A stretch of 64,000 nucleotides of DNA from Pseudomonadales bacterium (GTDB taxonomy: Bacteria > Pseudomonadota > Gammaproteobacteria > Pseudomonadales > Pseudohongiellaceae), in the NCBI GenBank assembly GCA_024234395.1, contig JACKOH010000001.1, positions 1,445,001-1,509,000 on the forward strand. Reading direction: 5' to 3'. The notes beneath the pieces were generated by a model. That model saw only the letters and a program-made list of their open reading frames with translations, was not told the origin of the DNA and ran no database searches. This document shows positions 1-8,987 of this stretch, piece after piece. Position numbers and translations under genes: made by a program. Each line of letters begins with the position of its first letter. The first letter of the stretch is position 1.

Positions 1-1070
1 CTGCGTAGCGGCAACGCCGCCTCCACCGACCGGGCAAAGCGGCGCAACATTTCCTCCGTCGCCTCCCAGCCGACACAGGCGTCGGTGATGGAGACGCCGT
101 AGCGGATTTCTTCCAGGTCGTCGGGGATCGGCTGATTGCCTTCCAGCAGATTGCTTTCCAGCATGACACCGACGATGCTGCGATTGCCGGCCTCAATCTG
201 CGTGGCGACATCGTCCAGCACCAGCACCTGTTTCTGAAAATCCTTACTGGAATTGCCGTGACTGCAATCGATCATGATATTTTCGGTAATACCCGCCTTG
301 CGCAGCTCCTCCTCACAGGCCTCGACACTGGCCCTGTCATAATTGGGAGAAGTGCCCCCACGTAGTATCACGTGGCAATGAGGATTTCCCTCGGTGCGGA
401 AAACCGCGACCTTGCCATCTTCGGTGATACTGATAAAGCTGTGACTGGCCGAAGCGGAGCGGATGGCATTGACCGCCACTGCGAGGTTGCCATCCACATT
501 GTTCTTGAAGCCCACTGCCGAAGAAATACCACTGGCCAGCTTGCGATGGGTAGGTGACTCCGTGGTGCGGGCTCCAATCGCCGTCCAGGTCACCAGATCC
601 TGCAGGTACTGGGGAGAGATCAGGTCCAGTGCCTCGACCGCGATGGGCAAGCCGATACTGGCAATTTTCAACATCAATTCCCGACCGATGCGCAGGCCAT
701 GATCGATCCGGTGGGAACCGTCCAGGTGGGGGTCGTAGATCAGCCCTTCCCAGCCTACCGAGGTCCTGGGTTTTTCAAAGTAGACGCGCATCAGTATCAC
801 CAGCGAGTCCGACAATTCGTCGGCCAGCGGTTTAAGACGCTCGGCGTATTCGATTGCCTCGGCGGTATTGTGAATTGAACAGGGCCCCACCACCACCACG
901 ACCCGGGGATCCTCGCGATCCAGGATCGCCTTGACGCTGCGATGACCGCGCAGCACGGTCGCCAGGGCTGCCCCGTCCAGCGGCAGGCTGTCCTTAAGTT
1001 CACGCGGTGTCGGCAGTTCTTCAAAGCCGATGATATGGAGGTTGTCGATTTCCTTGTTACGTTGACTCAT
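1..1070 (-). CDS. 3-deoxy-7-phosphoheptulonate (DAHP) synthase, class I, 3' end cut by window
   Basis: Catalyses condensation of phosphoenolpyruvate and erythrose 4-phosphate, the first step of the shikimate pathway, in the cytoplasm. Reading the minus strand from the ATG at 1070 gives MSQRNKEIDNLHIIGFEEL, then the family landmarks VVVVGPCSIH, LRGGTSPNYD and MIDCSHGNSSKDFQKQ, all typical of the AroF/AroG/AroH class I fold. About 356 codons are visible without a stop. Class I enzymes are about 350-360 residues, so only the last few codons are missing. Which feedback-regulated isozyme this is cannot be told from these motifs. It is divergent from efpL, separated by about 155 bp. Confidence 0.95.
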   Translation of the reverse strand, partial: MSQRNKEIDNLHIIGFEELPTPRELKDSLPLDGAALATVLRGHRSVKAILDREDPRVVVVVGPCSIHNTAEAIEYAERLKPLADELSDSLVILMRVYFEKPRTSVGWEGLIYDPHLDGSHRIDHGLRIGRELMLKIASIGLPIAVEALDLISPQYLQDLVTWTAIGARTTESPTHRKLASGISSAVGFKNNVDGNLAVAVNAIRSASASHSFISITEDGKVAVFRTEGNPHCHVILRGGTSPNYDRASVEACEEELRKAGITENIMIDCSHGNSSKDFQKQVLVLDDVATQIEAGNRSIVGVMLESNLLEGNQPIPDDLEEIRYGVSITDACVGWEATEEMLRRFARSVEAALPLR

Positions 1071-1226
1071 AGTCTTTCCAGGCCGGTTGCTGTTGCTACA
1101 TTATCGGGCCGACAGCAGCTGATGGCAAAAGTGGATAGCGAAGTTTACCCGCTCGTAATTCCCATTTACTCGGCCCCACCGATCCAGTAAATTGGCGCCT
1201 GCCAGAATGCCATATTGGGGATGAAA

Positions 1227-1793
1227 ATGTTAAAGGCAAGCGAACTGAAAAGAGGGATGGTAATCGACTTCGACGGGGTACCGCACATCGTCCGGCAACT
1301 GGAAAGCAAAAGCCCGTCCTCGCGCGGTGCCGCCACCCTGTACAAGGTTCGTTTCAACAACCTGCAGACCGGCCAGAAACTGGATTCCTCCTTCAAGGGG
1401 GACGACGTGCTCAAGGAAGCCGACTGTGTGCGGGTCAAAGTCCAGTACTCCTACCAGGACGGCGACACGTATTTCTTCATGGATACCGAGGACTACACCC
1501 AGTACAGCCTGAACGCGGATGAGCTGGCGGGACAACTGGATTACCTGGCCGAACAGCAGGATGACATCATCGCCCTGGTGATGGAGGGTAATCTGCTGGG
1601 TGTCGAACTGCCCCAGTCGGTCTCCCTGCCAATCGTGGATACGCCCCCTGCGGTAACCGGATCCTCTGCCACCAACCGCACCAAGACCGCCACCCTGAGC
1701 ACCGGTCTGGAAGTTCAGGTGCCGGAGTACCTGGAACCGGGTGAAGTCATCAGGGTCAATACCCTGACCGGCAAGTTCATCTCCAGGGCCTGA
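1227..1793 (+). CDS. efpL: Elongation factor P-like protein EfpL (YeiP)
   Basis: An EF-P paralogue that binds stalled ribosomes and relieves arrest at proline and other difficult motifs. The three-domain EF-P fold is present. The loop SPSSRGAATLYK marks the EfpL/YeiP subfamily, in which an unmodified arginine replaces the modified lysine of EF-P; starting at the ATG at 1227 puts that residue at Arg33. The C-terminal block TLSTGLEVQVPEYLEPGE is also family-typical. ATG 1227 is preferred because GGGGA lies about 6 nt upstream; an ATG at 1221 and a TTG at 1215 are in frame but poorly spaced. 188 residues, usual length. Monocistronic as far as can be seen. Confidence 0.93.
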   Translation: MLKASELKRGMVIDFDGVPHIVRQLESKSPSSRGAATLYKVRFNNLQTGQKLDSSFKGDDVLKEADCVRVKVQYSYQDGDTYFFMDTEDYTQYSLNADELAGQLDYLAEQQDDIIALVMEGNLLGVELPQSVSLPIVDTPPAVTGSSATNRTKTATLSTGLEVQVPEYLEPGEVIRVNTLTGKFISRA

Positions 1794-1832
1794 GCCTGAG
1801 GCCGAGAAACCCGGTTTCCCGGCGTACGGGCG

Positions 1833-2546
1833 TCACGGCATCCGGTGATCAAAATGTCCGTTGGCCAGAAACTGCAGCACCTGTCTGATCACCTCGTCGT
1901 TGTACATCATCCAGGTATGGGTGACCGGCAGGATCAGGTGATCGGTCATGCCTTCCACTCTCGTGCTTTCAACCGATACCTTACCATCGTCAGGTCCCGG
2001 AATCAGAGCCGTGTAAAGGGGGTTGAAGCTGTGATCACCGGCGATCACCCCGGTCTCGAACGAGACCGGCCCCAGCGCCTCCGGGATGCTGCCGGGACCG
2101 GTACCCAGCTGGTCGCCGGAGGGCCCGTTAAGCAGTTCAAAACCGGGGAACTCGGCCAGCGCATCCACCAGTTCACTGCCCTGGTTGGGCGGACCCAGCA
2201 TCACCACCCTGCCCAGCCGCGGGTCGCTGTGCTCGGCGAAAAAGTAGCGCACCAGGATGCCGCCCAGTGAGTGGGTGACAAAGTCGATCCGCCCGGCGCC
2301 AGTCGCGGCACAGCTCTCCAGCCCTTCACCGACCGCCTGCGCGGCCAGCTCCGCAACCGGATGTTCCCGTGACGGGTAACCGAGATTTACCACCTCATAA
2401 CCGGCTTCACGCAAACTTTCCTCCAGTTTGTTCATGGAACCGGAGGTTCTTGCCAGCCCGTGCAGCAGCACCACGCAATCCGCTGCCCGGCCGGCCACCG
2501 GCAAGGCGACCAGAATGAGCAGCAGAATCAGCTTTGGTTTCATCAT
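1833..2546 (-). CDS. Secreted alpha/beta hydrolase (lipase/esterase-like)
   Basis: 237 residues with an N-terminal signal peptide (hydrophobic LILLLILVALPVAGRAA). The fold landmarks are VVLLHGLAR (oxyanion-hole HG) and the nucleophile elbow THSLGG with catalytic Ser, near residue 93. The segment after it (VRYFFAEHSDPRLGRVVMLG) resembles bacterial triacylglycerol-lipase or PGAP1-like proteins, and a late His in LPVTHTWMMY is a good catalytic-triad candidate. Probably acts in the periplasm or outside the cell on an ester or lipid; the substrate cannot be inferred. Begins 5 bp after the murJ stop, so it is likely cotranscribed with murJ. In Pseudomonas this position is occupied by ribF. Confidence 0.82.
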   Translation of the reverse strand: MMKPKLILLLILVALPVAGRAADCVVLLHGLARTSGSMNKLEESLREAGYEVVNLGYPSREHPVAELAAQAVGEGLESCAATGAGRIDFVTHSLGGILVRYFFAEHSDPRLGRVVMLGPPNQGSELVDALAEFPGFELLNGPSGDQLGTGPGSIPEALGPVSFETGVIAGDHSFNPLYTALIPGPDDGKVSVESTRVEGMTDHLILPVTHTWMMYNDEVIRQVLQFLANGHFDHRMP

Positions 2547-2551
2547 CTTGG

Positions 2552-4138
2552 CTACCTGTGCAGATCGCTAACACGCATGCCGGTTACATAAAGGCTGGCG
2601 ACATAGATCAGAAAGCCGCCACCACAGGCAAGCAACAGGCGCAGGATGCGCACCCACAACTCCATTTCCAGCCAATCCCGCCAATCCCCGGAGAACCAGT
2701 GCAGAAACAGTACCATGGCGGTATTGGCAACCACCAGCCGCACCGCGAACAGCAACCAGCCCGGCTGGCGCACAATCAGCCGGTCCCGCCACAGCCCCAG
2801 AAACAGCAGCCCGGCGTTGACGAAGGCGGCCAGGCTGGTGGCGAGCGCCAGTCCCACATGCTGCAGGGAAAATCCGAACACCAGAACCAGATTCAGAACC
2901 ATGTTGGTCACCATGGCAACAATTCCGATCCGCACCGGGGTACTGGTATCCTGGCGCGCAAAATAGCCGGGAGCGAATATCTTGACTCCCATGTAGGCGA
3001 TCAGCCCCAGCGCGTAGGCCTGCAGACTCATGGTCACCCGTTCCACGTCGGTTACGCTGAACTGGTCGTTCTGAAACAGGGTAATCAGAATCGGTTCAGC
3101 AATAACGATCAGAGCCAGGGAGGCCGGGATGGCAATCAGGCAGATCAGGCGCATGGCCCAGTCCAGGGTGCTGGCAAATCCGGCCAGGGATTGCTCGGCG
3201 TGCCTGCGTGACAGACTCGGCAGTACGACGGTGGCAATGGCGATACCGAATACTCCCAGCGGCAGTTCCACCAGCCGGTCCGAATAGTACAGCCAGGAAA
3301 CCGCATTGGACATCAGCAGCGAGGCGATGAACGCATCCAGCAGCAGGTTGATCTGGCTGACCGAGACGCCAAACAGGGCCGGCCCCATCAATTTGATCAC
3401 CTGCCTGACACCGGTATGTCCGCGCTGGAGCCGGGGGACCGGGAACAGCTGAATCCGGGCCAGAAACGGCAGCTGAAACAGCAGTTGCACCACACCGGCA
3501 ATCAGCACGCCCCAGGCCAGGGCCAGCTCCGGCCGATTCATGTACGGTGCCAGCAGAAAGGCGCAGGCAATCAACGACACATTGAGCAGCGCCGGGGTCA
3601 GGGCCGGTACCGCAAACCGGTCGTAACTGTTCAGTATCGCGCCACAGAACGCGGTCAGGGATATCAGCAGCAGGTAGGGGAAAGTCAACCGCAGCATCTG
3701 CACAAACAACTGAAACTTGTCCGGCTGATCAAGAAATCCGTAGGCGACCGGTATCGAAATGTACGGTGCCGCGGCCACCACCACCAGGGTAACGGCAAGT
3801 AGTATCAGGCCCAGCGTACCGGCCACTGCGTTGATCAGCTCCTGCACCTCGGCGTGTGGCTTCTGACTGCGATACTCGGAAAGCACCGGCACAAAGGCCT
3901 GATTGAAAGCCCCTTCGGCGAACAGCCGACGCAGGAAATTGGGGATGCGGTTGGCCAGAAAAAATGCGTCGGTGCCATCGCCGACACCGAACACCCGGGC
4001 AATCACCACATCCCGGGTCAGTCCCAGCACCCGCGACACCATGGTCATCATGCCGGTCACGCCGCTGGCTCTCAGCAGGCGCTTGTGGCCGGCATCAGGA
4101 TTGGCTGATTGAGAAGTGGAAGCAGGGTTTTCAGACAT
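2552..4138 (-). CDS. murJ: Lipid II flippase MurJ (MviN)
   Basis: Inner-membrane MOP-superfamily flippase that moves lipid II to the periplasmic side for peptidoglycan synthesis. The 528-residue protein begins with the characteristic cytoplasmic segment and TM1 (SGVTGMMTMVSRVLGLTRDV), followed by DAFFLANRIPNFLRRLFAEG, the MurJ/MviN signature, and about 14 hydrophobic helices. Length matches the family (about 510-530). Divergent from rpsT across 250 bp, the arrangement found in Pseudomonas. Confidence 0.97.
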   Translation of the reverse strand: MSENPASTSQSANPDAGHKRLLRASGVTGMMTMVSRVLGLTRDVVIARVFGVGDGTDAFFLANRIPNFLRRLFAEGAFNQAFVPVLSEYRSQKPHAEVQELINAVAGTLGLILLAVTLVVVAAAPYISIPVAYGFLDQPDKFQLFVQMLRLTFPYLLLISLTAFCGAILNSYDRFAVPALTPALLNVSLIACAFLLAPYMNRPELALAWGVLIAGVVQLLFQLPFLARIQLFPVPRLQRGHTGVRQVIKLMGPALFGVSVSQINLLLDAFIASLLMSNAVSWLYYSDRLVELPLGVFGIAIATVVLPSLSRRHAEQSLAGFASTLDWAMRLICLIAIPASLALIVIAEPILITLFQNDQFSVTDVERVTMSLQAYALGLIAYMGVKIFAPGYFARQDTSTPVRIGIVAMVTNMVLNLVLVFGFSLQHVGLALATSLAAFVNAGLLFLGLWRDRLIVRQPGWLLFAVRLVVANTAMVLFLHWFSGDWRDWLEMELWVRILRLLLACGGGFLIYVASLYVTGMRVSDLHR

Positions 4139-4267
4139 GGTTGGGCGGCGCCGGGGTAATGAACAGACGGTAGCGGTAATGACAACAGTTCACTGGTCTC
4201 AAGTCTATCGACTCCTGTGCGGGGCAGTTGAGGTCTGCCGGATGGAATCAGCCTCGCCAGCCTGCTA

Positions 4268-4296
4268 TTGACAACATGTGCCGAAAGCGGCATAGT
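4268..4296 (+). promoter_or_regulatory. Candidate sigma70 promoter of rpsT
   Basis: A perfect -35 box TTGACA (4268-4273), a 17-bp spacer and CATAGT (4291-4296, 4 of 6 to TATAAT) lie about 90 nt upstream of rpsT and point toward it. Prediction from sequence only. Confidence 0.55.
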
Positions 4297-4388
4297 GTCG
4301 CGCTCGAAAATTGGGGTGTCGCCAGGATAGAAAACCGGCAAATCCCACTAACTGAATTACGCCTATCGACCTAGCAAAGGAGTAACTC

Positions 4389-4658
4389 TTGGCTAACTCT
4401 CCGCAAGCACGTAAGCGTGCGCGTCAGGCTGAAATCCGGCGCCGCCACAATGCAAGTTTCCGATCCATGGTGCGCACCAGCATCAAAAAGGTAATCGCTG
4501 CCATCGATTCCGGTGACTACGAAAAGGCCCAGGCCGCCTACCAGAGTGCGGTACCGGTTATCGACCGGATGGCCGACAAGGGGATCATCGAAAAGAACAA
4601 GGCTGCCCGCCACAAGAGCCGCCTCAACGCCAAGGTCAAGGCACTGCAGGCCGCGTAA
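4389..4658 (+). CDS. rpsT: 30S ribosomal protein S20
   Basis: Primary 16S rRNA-binding protein of the small subunit. Sequence ANSPQARKRARQAEIRRRHN and the C-terminal block IDRMADKGIIEKNKAARHKS are diagnostic. 89 residues, usual length. The start is TTG at 4389, preceded by AAAGGAGT at 4376-4383; a UUG start is also known for E. coli rpsT, where it limits translation and is part of autoregulation. A strong intrinsic terminator follows. Confidence 0.97.
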   Translation: MANSPQARKRARQAEIRRRHNASFRSMVRTSIKKVIAAIDSGDYEKAQAAYQSAVPVIDRMADKGIIEKNKAARHKSRLNAKVKALQAA

Positions 4659-4673
4659 CGGAAACGGGCCTGG

Positions 4674-4703
4674 AAAAAACCGGCTTCCCAGCCGGTTTTT
4701 TTT
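4674..4703 (+). terminator. Intrinsic terminator of rpsT
   Basis: Perfect 8-bp stem AACCGGCT/AGCCGGTT with a TCCC loop, followed by a run of T up to 4703. Preceding As also allow some function for the convergent proB transcript. Confidence 0.9.
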
Positions 4704-4719
4704 CGCCAGATCCTGGCAG

Positions 4720-5841
4720 CTAGCCGCTCAACACCATGTTATCCCGATGAATGACCTCGGGTTCGCCTGAGTAGCCCAGCAGTTCCTCGATGCGGGTGCT
4801 GGCCTGTCCCTTGAGCACAGCGATATCCGCACTGCTGTAATTTACCAGCCCCCTGGCAATCTCCTGTCCGGCCTGGTCCACGCAGGCCACAACCTCACCC
4901 CGTTCGAAACGACCTTCGCAGTCGCGAATACCCACCGCCAGCAGGCTGCGGCCGGAATTTTTCAACACCTCGACAGCGCCGGCATCCAGAATCAGTCTGC
5001 CACGCACCTTCAACTGCCCTGCCAGCCATTGTTTACGGGCTGCCACCGGCTCACGTTCCGGAATCAACAGCGTTCCCACCTGATCGCCCTGCACTATCCG
5101 CAGCAGCACTTCCGGCTCCCGACCGCTGGCGATAATGGTACAGGCACCGGAGCGCGCCGCCAGGCGTGCCGCTGACAGCTTGGTGAGCATGCCACCCCGG
5201 CCCAGGCTGCCGCCGGCACCTGCCATCTGCTGCAGGCTGCGGTCATCCGCGGACGCCTCGCGGATCAGCTCGGCACCGGCATCAAGCCGTGGATCGGCAT
5301 TGTACAGACCCTGTTGATCGGTGAGCAGGATCATCGCATCGGCATTGATCAGATTGGCGACCAGCGCCGCCAGTGTGTCGTTGTCGCCGAAGCACAGCTC
5401 CGCGGTCGCCACCGTATCATTCTCATTGACCACCGGGACCACGGCCATGTCCAGCAGCGTTATCAGCGTGCTGCGAGCGTTAAGGTAACGGGTCCGATCA
5501 GACAGATCCTCATGGGTCAGCAGGATCTGGGCAGCATGTACGCCGTGCCTGGAAAAACAGCTTTCATAGGCCTGGATCACTCCCATCTGGCCGACCGCCG
5601 CAGCGGCCTGCTGAAGGTGCACGGCACGGGGTCGGGACTTGAGCCCGAGGCGGGCGACCCCTTCCGCTACCGCACCTGACGAGACCAGTACCAGTTTGTG
5701 TCCGCGCCGTTGCAAAGTAACCAGCTGATCGGCCCAGTTTTCAATCGCCGGCAGGTCCAGCCCCAGACCATTATTGGTGATCAGGGAGCTGCCGATCTTT
5801 ACCACCAGCCAGCCGGAATTTTTCAGATCCGCCCGCTTCAT
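4720..5841 (-). CDS. proB: Glutamate 5-kinase
   Basis: Phosphorylates glutamate to gamma-glutamyl phosphate, the first committed step of proline synthesis. The 373-residue protein has the amino-acid-kinase core (WLVVKIGSSLITNNG, LVLVSSGAVAEGVARLG, NENDTVATAELCFGDNDTL) to about residue 260 and a C-terminal PUA domain (GRLILDAGAVEVLKNSGRS onward), as in full-length ProB. The start lies 6 bp after the obg stop, giving an obg-proB operon. Confidence 0.96.
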   Translation of the reverse strand: MKRADLKNSGWLVVKIGSSLITNNGLGLDLPAIENWADQLVTLQRRGHKLVLVSSGAVAEGVARLGLKSRPRAVHLQQAAAAVGQMGVIQAYESCFSRHGVHAAQILLTHEDLSDRTRYLNARSTLITLLDMAVVPVVNENDTVATAELCFGDNDTLAALVANLINADAMILLTDQQGLYNADPRLDAGAELIREASADDRSLQQMAGAGGSLGRGGMLTKLSAARLAARSGACTIIASGREPEVLLRIVQGDQVGTLLIPEREPVAARKQWLAGQLKVRGRLILDAGAVEVLKNSGRSLLAVGIRDCEGRFERGEVVACVDQAGQEIARGLVNYSSADIAVLKGQASTRIEELLGYSGEPEVIHRDNMVLSG

Positions 5842-5847
5842 TGCTGC

Positions 5848-7005
5848 TTAAAAATCCAGTTCATCATAGTCATCGAATTCATCCCTGCGGCGCCGTGCCG
5901 GGCGACTGCGCCGCACACTCTCTCTGATCTCCCGCTCCATCTCGCTGTCCAGTTCCTGTTGCTGCTCGGCATACTCGCGATCGTCCCGGAGACGCTGCCG
6001 ATGCTCTTCGACAGCACTCATCAGGGCCTCGCACATTCTGTCCAGTCCCTTCCCGCTGACAGCTGAAATTGCGAAAACCGGTGCCGACCAGGTCAGCTGG
6101 CTGACAATGCGCTCCTGCAACGCCTGCACCTGGTCCTCGGCAAGCAGGTCTGTCTTGTTGAGGACCAGCCAGCATTCCTTGCCTGCCAGCACCGGGCTGA
6201 ACTTGGCCAGCTCGGCCATGATCGTTGTCACATTCTCCAATGGATCGCTGCCATCGACCGGCATCACGTCCACCAGGTGCAGCAGCAGTCGGGTACGGGC
6301 CAGGTGCTTGAGAAACCGGAACCCCAGGCCGGCCCCTTCGGCAGCACCTTCAATCAGACCGGGGATATCGGCAACCACGAAGCTGCGGTCCAGCCCCAGG
6401 CTGACCACACCCAGATTGGGAACCAGGGTGGTAAAGGGATAATCTGCCACTTTCGGCGTGGCGGCAGTAATGGCGCGTATCAGAGTAGACTTGCCGGCAT
6501 TGGGCAGGCCCAGCAGTCCTACATCGGCAACCACCTTCAATTGCAACTGCAGGGTGCGGAGTTCGCCCGGGGTGCCATGGGTGGTCTTACGTGGAGCCCG
6601 GTTGACGCTGGATTTGAAACGGGTGTTACCCAGCCCACGACGGCCGCCCTGGGCCACCAGGAGCCGCTGCCCGGCCTCCGTCAGATCGCCGATCAGTTCA
6701 TCGCTTTCCACGTCGATGACGCTGGTTCCGGTGGGAACCCGGATTACCAGGTCGTCACCGCCGGCTCCGGTACAGTTCCGCCCCTGACCCTGTTGCCCGG
6801 ACTGGGCCCGGTAGCGTGGCTGAAAACGGAAATCGACCAGGGTATTGAGGTTGTCGTCAGCCTCCAGGTAGATGCTGCCACCGTCACCCCCGTCGCCACC
6901 GTCGGGACCGCCCTTTTCGATAAACTTTTCGCGGCGAAAGCTCAGGCAGCCGTTGCCGCCCTTGCCGGCCTCGACGGTGATTTCCACTTCATCGACAAAT
7001 TTCAC
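5848..7005 (-). CDS. obg: GTPase Obg (CgtA)
   Basis: Essential GTPase involved in 50S ribosome assembly and growth control. The N-terminal glycine-rich Obg fold (MKFVDEVEITVEAGKGGNGC, then GGPDGGDGGDGG) spans roughly residues 1-158. The G domain follows with G1 GLPNAGKST, G3 DIPGLIEGA and G4 NKTD. The tail is highly charged (SVRRSRPARRRRDEFDDYDE). 385 residues, typical. Follows rpmA after a 158-bp gap that holds an intrinsic terminator, so obg may be expressed partly by readthrough. Confidence 0.97.
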   Translation of the reverse strand: MKFVDEVEITVEAGKGGNGCLSFRREKFIEKGGPDGGDGGDGGSIYLEADDNLNTLVDFRFQPRYRAQSGQQGQGRNCTGAGGDDLVIRVPTGTSVIDVESDELIGDLTEAGQRLLVAQGGRRGLGNTRFKSSVNRAPRKTTHGTPGELRTLQLQLKVVADVGLLGLPNAGKSTLIRAITAATPKVADYPFTTLVPNLGVVSLGLDRSFVVADIPGLIEGAAEGAGLGFRFLKHLARTRLLLHLVDVMPVDGSDPLENVTTIMAELAKFSPVLAGKECWLVLNKTDLLAEDQVQALQERIVSQLTWSAPVFAISAVSGKGLDRMCEALMSAVEEHRQRLRDDREYAEQQQELDSEMEREIRESVRRSRPARRRRDEFDDYDELDF

Positions 7006-7113
7006 TGCAATTCCCGTTAGCGGTGCCGGTCAGGGCCCGCTGGCGCTATCCACAAACAAAGGCGCTGACCACGGACAGGGAACTGTCCCCTGCCAATGGC
7101 AATTTCCACATAC

Positions 7114-7143
7114 AAAAAAGCCCCGTCGATCGACGAGGCTTTT
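7114..7143 (-). terminator. Intrinsic terminator after rplU-rpmA
   Basis: On the minus strand an imperfect stem AAGCCTCGTCGAT/ATCGACGGGGCTT (one wobble) is followed by six T (plus-strand A run 7114-7119). It lies 21 bp beyond the rpmA stop and upstream of obg. Confidence 0.8.
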
Positions 7144-7163
7144 GCTTGATTCAGAGAAAACGC

Positions 7164-7421
7164 TTAAGCCGGTTCGACGCTGACGAATTTCCTGTTGTTC
7201 GGTCCCTTGACTTCGAACTTGACCGTACCGTCAGCCTTCGCGAAAAGGGTATGGTCCTTGCCGCAGCCCACGTTCTCACCCGGATGGAAACGGGTACCAC
7301 GCTGACGCACGATGATATTGCCGGCAGCAGCCTGCTGCCCACCGAACAACTTGACGCCCAGCCGTTTGGATATCGAATCCCGGCCGTTACTGGTGCTACC
7401 ACCTGCTTTTTTGTGTGCCAT
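7164..7421 (-). CDS. rpmA: 50S ribosomal protein L27
   Basis: Large-subunit protein whose N-terminus reaches the peptidyl transferase centre. MAHKKAGGSTSNGRDSISKR and GGQQAAAGNIIVRQRGTRFH are diagnostic. 85 residues, usual length. 19 bp downstream of rplU in the conserved rplU-rpmA pair. Confidence 0.98.
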   Translation of the reverse strand: MAHKKAGGSTSNGRDSISKRLGVKLFGGQQAAAGNIIVRQRGTRFHPGENVGCGKDHTLFAKADGTVKFEVKGPNNRKFVSVEPA

Positions 7422-7440
7422 GGTTTACTCCTGAAATCTG

Positions 7441-7752
7441 TTAGCCCTGGATACCGGTAATCTTGACTTCGGTATACCACTGCCTGTGGCCCTGTTGCTT
7501 ACGATAGTGCTTGCGACGGCTGAACTTGATGATATTGACCTTGTCAGCGCGCGCCTGGCTCAGCACCTCGGCAGTGACCTTGCCACCTTCCACGTAAGGA
7601 GTGCCGATCTTGACCGATTCGCCTTCACCAACCATCAGAACCTTGTCGAAATCAACCTGGTCACCAGTAGCCGCTTCCAGCTTTTCCAGCCTGAGGATTT
7701 CTCCTTCCTCGACGCGATGCTGCTTGCCACCACTCTCAATTACTGCGTACAT
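7441..7752 (-). CDS. rplU: 50S ribosomal protein L21
   Basis: Large-subunit protein. MYAVIESGGKQHRVEEGE at the N-terminus and the C-terminal basic block FSRRKHYRKQQGHRQ are diagnostic. 103 residues, as in E. coli. First gene of rplU-rpmA and divergent from ispB across 263 bp, an arrangement conserved in many gammaproteobacteria. Confidence 0.98.
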   Translation of the reverse strand: MYAVIESGGKQHRVEEGEILRLEKLEAATGDQVDFDKVLMVGEGESVKIGTPYVEGGKVTAEVLSQARADKVNIIKFSRRKHYRKQQGHRQWYTEVKITGIQG

Positions 7753-8015
7753 AATGTCTAAGGCTCCGCTTTGTATTAGGGATGAGGCTCTGTCGCCAGC
7801 CCAATCCTACAGGGGCGGGCATTGTACGGGAACATGGCGCCACTGGCAAGCCTGACAGCCTGCTGTATTTGTCGCCTGGGGTGGCCCGGATCGGTGACGA
7901 GGGCAGCGGCCCGTCCTTGACAGCGTTAGCGTGCCTCCCTAGGATTGCGTCTCGCAATCAAGCCCCGGAACAGGGGCCGGGTCAACCAAGGGTTTTACCC
8001 CGACAGAATTCATCC

Positions 8016-8981
8016 ATGTACGAATCGATACGCGCACCTGTCGCCACCGACTTTGAAGCAGTCAACCGCTATGTGGTCGACCAGCTCTATTCCAACGTCT
8101 CACTGGTGGAAAGCATCGGCCATTATATCGTCGAAGCCGGCGGCAAGCGCATGCGCCCGGTACTGGTCCTGCTCAGCGCCCGGGCCTGCGGTATCGAAAA
8201 AGACCATCACATCAGCCTGGCAGCCGTGATCGAATTCATCCATACCGCGACCCTGCTCCATGATGACGTGGTCGACATGTCCACCATGCGCCGGGGTCGG
8301 CCGACCGCCAACAGCCAGTGGAACAATCCCTCCAGCGTACTGGTGGGCGATTTCATCTACTCGCGGGCTTTCCAGGTGCTGGTTTCGCTGAACAACATGC
8401 GCATCATGCAGATTATGGCGGATACCACCAATCGGATCGCCGAGGGCGAAGTGCTGCAGCTTATCAACAAGCACAACATCGCGGTGACCGAGACGGATTA
8501 CCTGCGCGTGATCCACAACAAAACCGCCATTCTTTTTGAAGCGGCGGCCCAGTGCGGGGCAATTCTCGCCCAGGCGGACGCGGCGGTGGAACACAGCCTG
8601 CGTGATTTCGGGCTCCATGTGGGTACCGCTTTTCAGCTGATCGACGATATCCTCGATTATGAAGGTGACGCCGAAAAGCTGGGTAAAAATGTCGGTGATG
8701 ACCTGGCGGAAGGCAAACCCACCCTGCCTCTCATCTATGCCATGCAGCACGGCAGCGAAAGTGACGCCCAGCTGATCCGCGACGCCCTGCGCCATGGGGG
8801 ACTGGAGTCCCTGGAGCGGATTATTCAGGTGGTACGGGATTCCGGCGGCCTGGCCTATACCCGACAGCTGGCTGAGGAACAGGCACAGAAAGCCAGCGCC
8901 TGTCTTCAGGCCCTGCCGGAATCCAGCTACCGTGCGGCGCTGGATTCCATGGCCAGGTTCTCGGTGGAACGGGTCAGCTGA
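8016..8981 (+). CDS. ispB: Polyprenyl (octaprenyl-type) diphosphate synthase
   Basis: Chain-elongating trans-prenyltransferase that makes the side chain of ubiquinone. First aspartate-rich motif LLHDDVVDMSTMRRG near residue 82 and second motif QLIDDILDYEGD near residue 210 are intact, with AGGKRMRPVL upstream. The reading frame is open back to 7782, but ATG 8016 gives MYESIRAPVATDFEAVNRYV, 321 residues, matching the roughly 323-residue E. coli IspB; the upstream part has no family similarity. Chain length cannot be read safely from sequence. Confidence 0.95.
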   Translation: MYESIRAPVATDFEAVNRYVVDQLYSNVSLVESIGHYIVEAGGKRMRPVLVLLSARACGIEKDHHISLAAVIEFIHTATLLHDDVVDMSTMRRGRPTANSQWNNPSSVLVGDFIYSRAFQVLVSLNNMRIMQIMADTTNRIAEGEVLQLINKHNIAVTETDYLRVIHNKTAILFEAAAQCGAILAQADAAVEHSLRDFGLHVGTAFQLIDDILDYEGDAEKLGKNVGDDLAEGKPTLPLIYAMQHGSESDAQLIRDALRHGGLESLERIIQVVRDSGGLAYTRQLAEEQAQKASACLQALPESSYRAALDSMARFSVERVS

Positions 8982-8987
8982 ATGGTC

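Noticed and set aside
2534..4112. Long plus-strand frames opposite murJ
   Set aside because: They are antisense shadows of the murJ gene, rich in Gln/Gly/His from codon complement, with no SD or protein similarity.
7072..7089. GGACAG-GGAA-CTGTCC hairpin between obg and rpmA
   Set aside because: Short stem without a T-run; not called as a second terminator.
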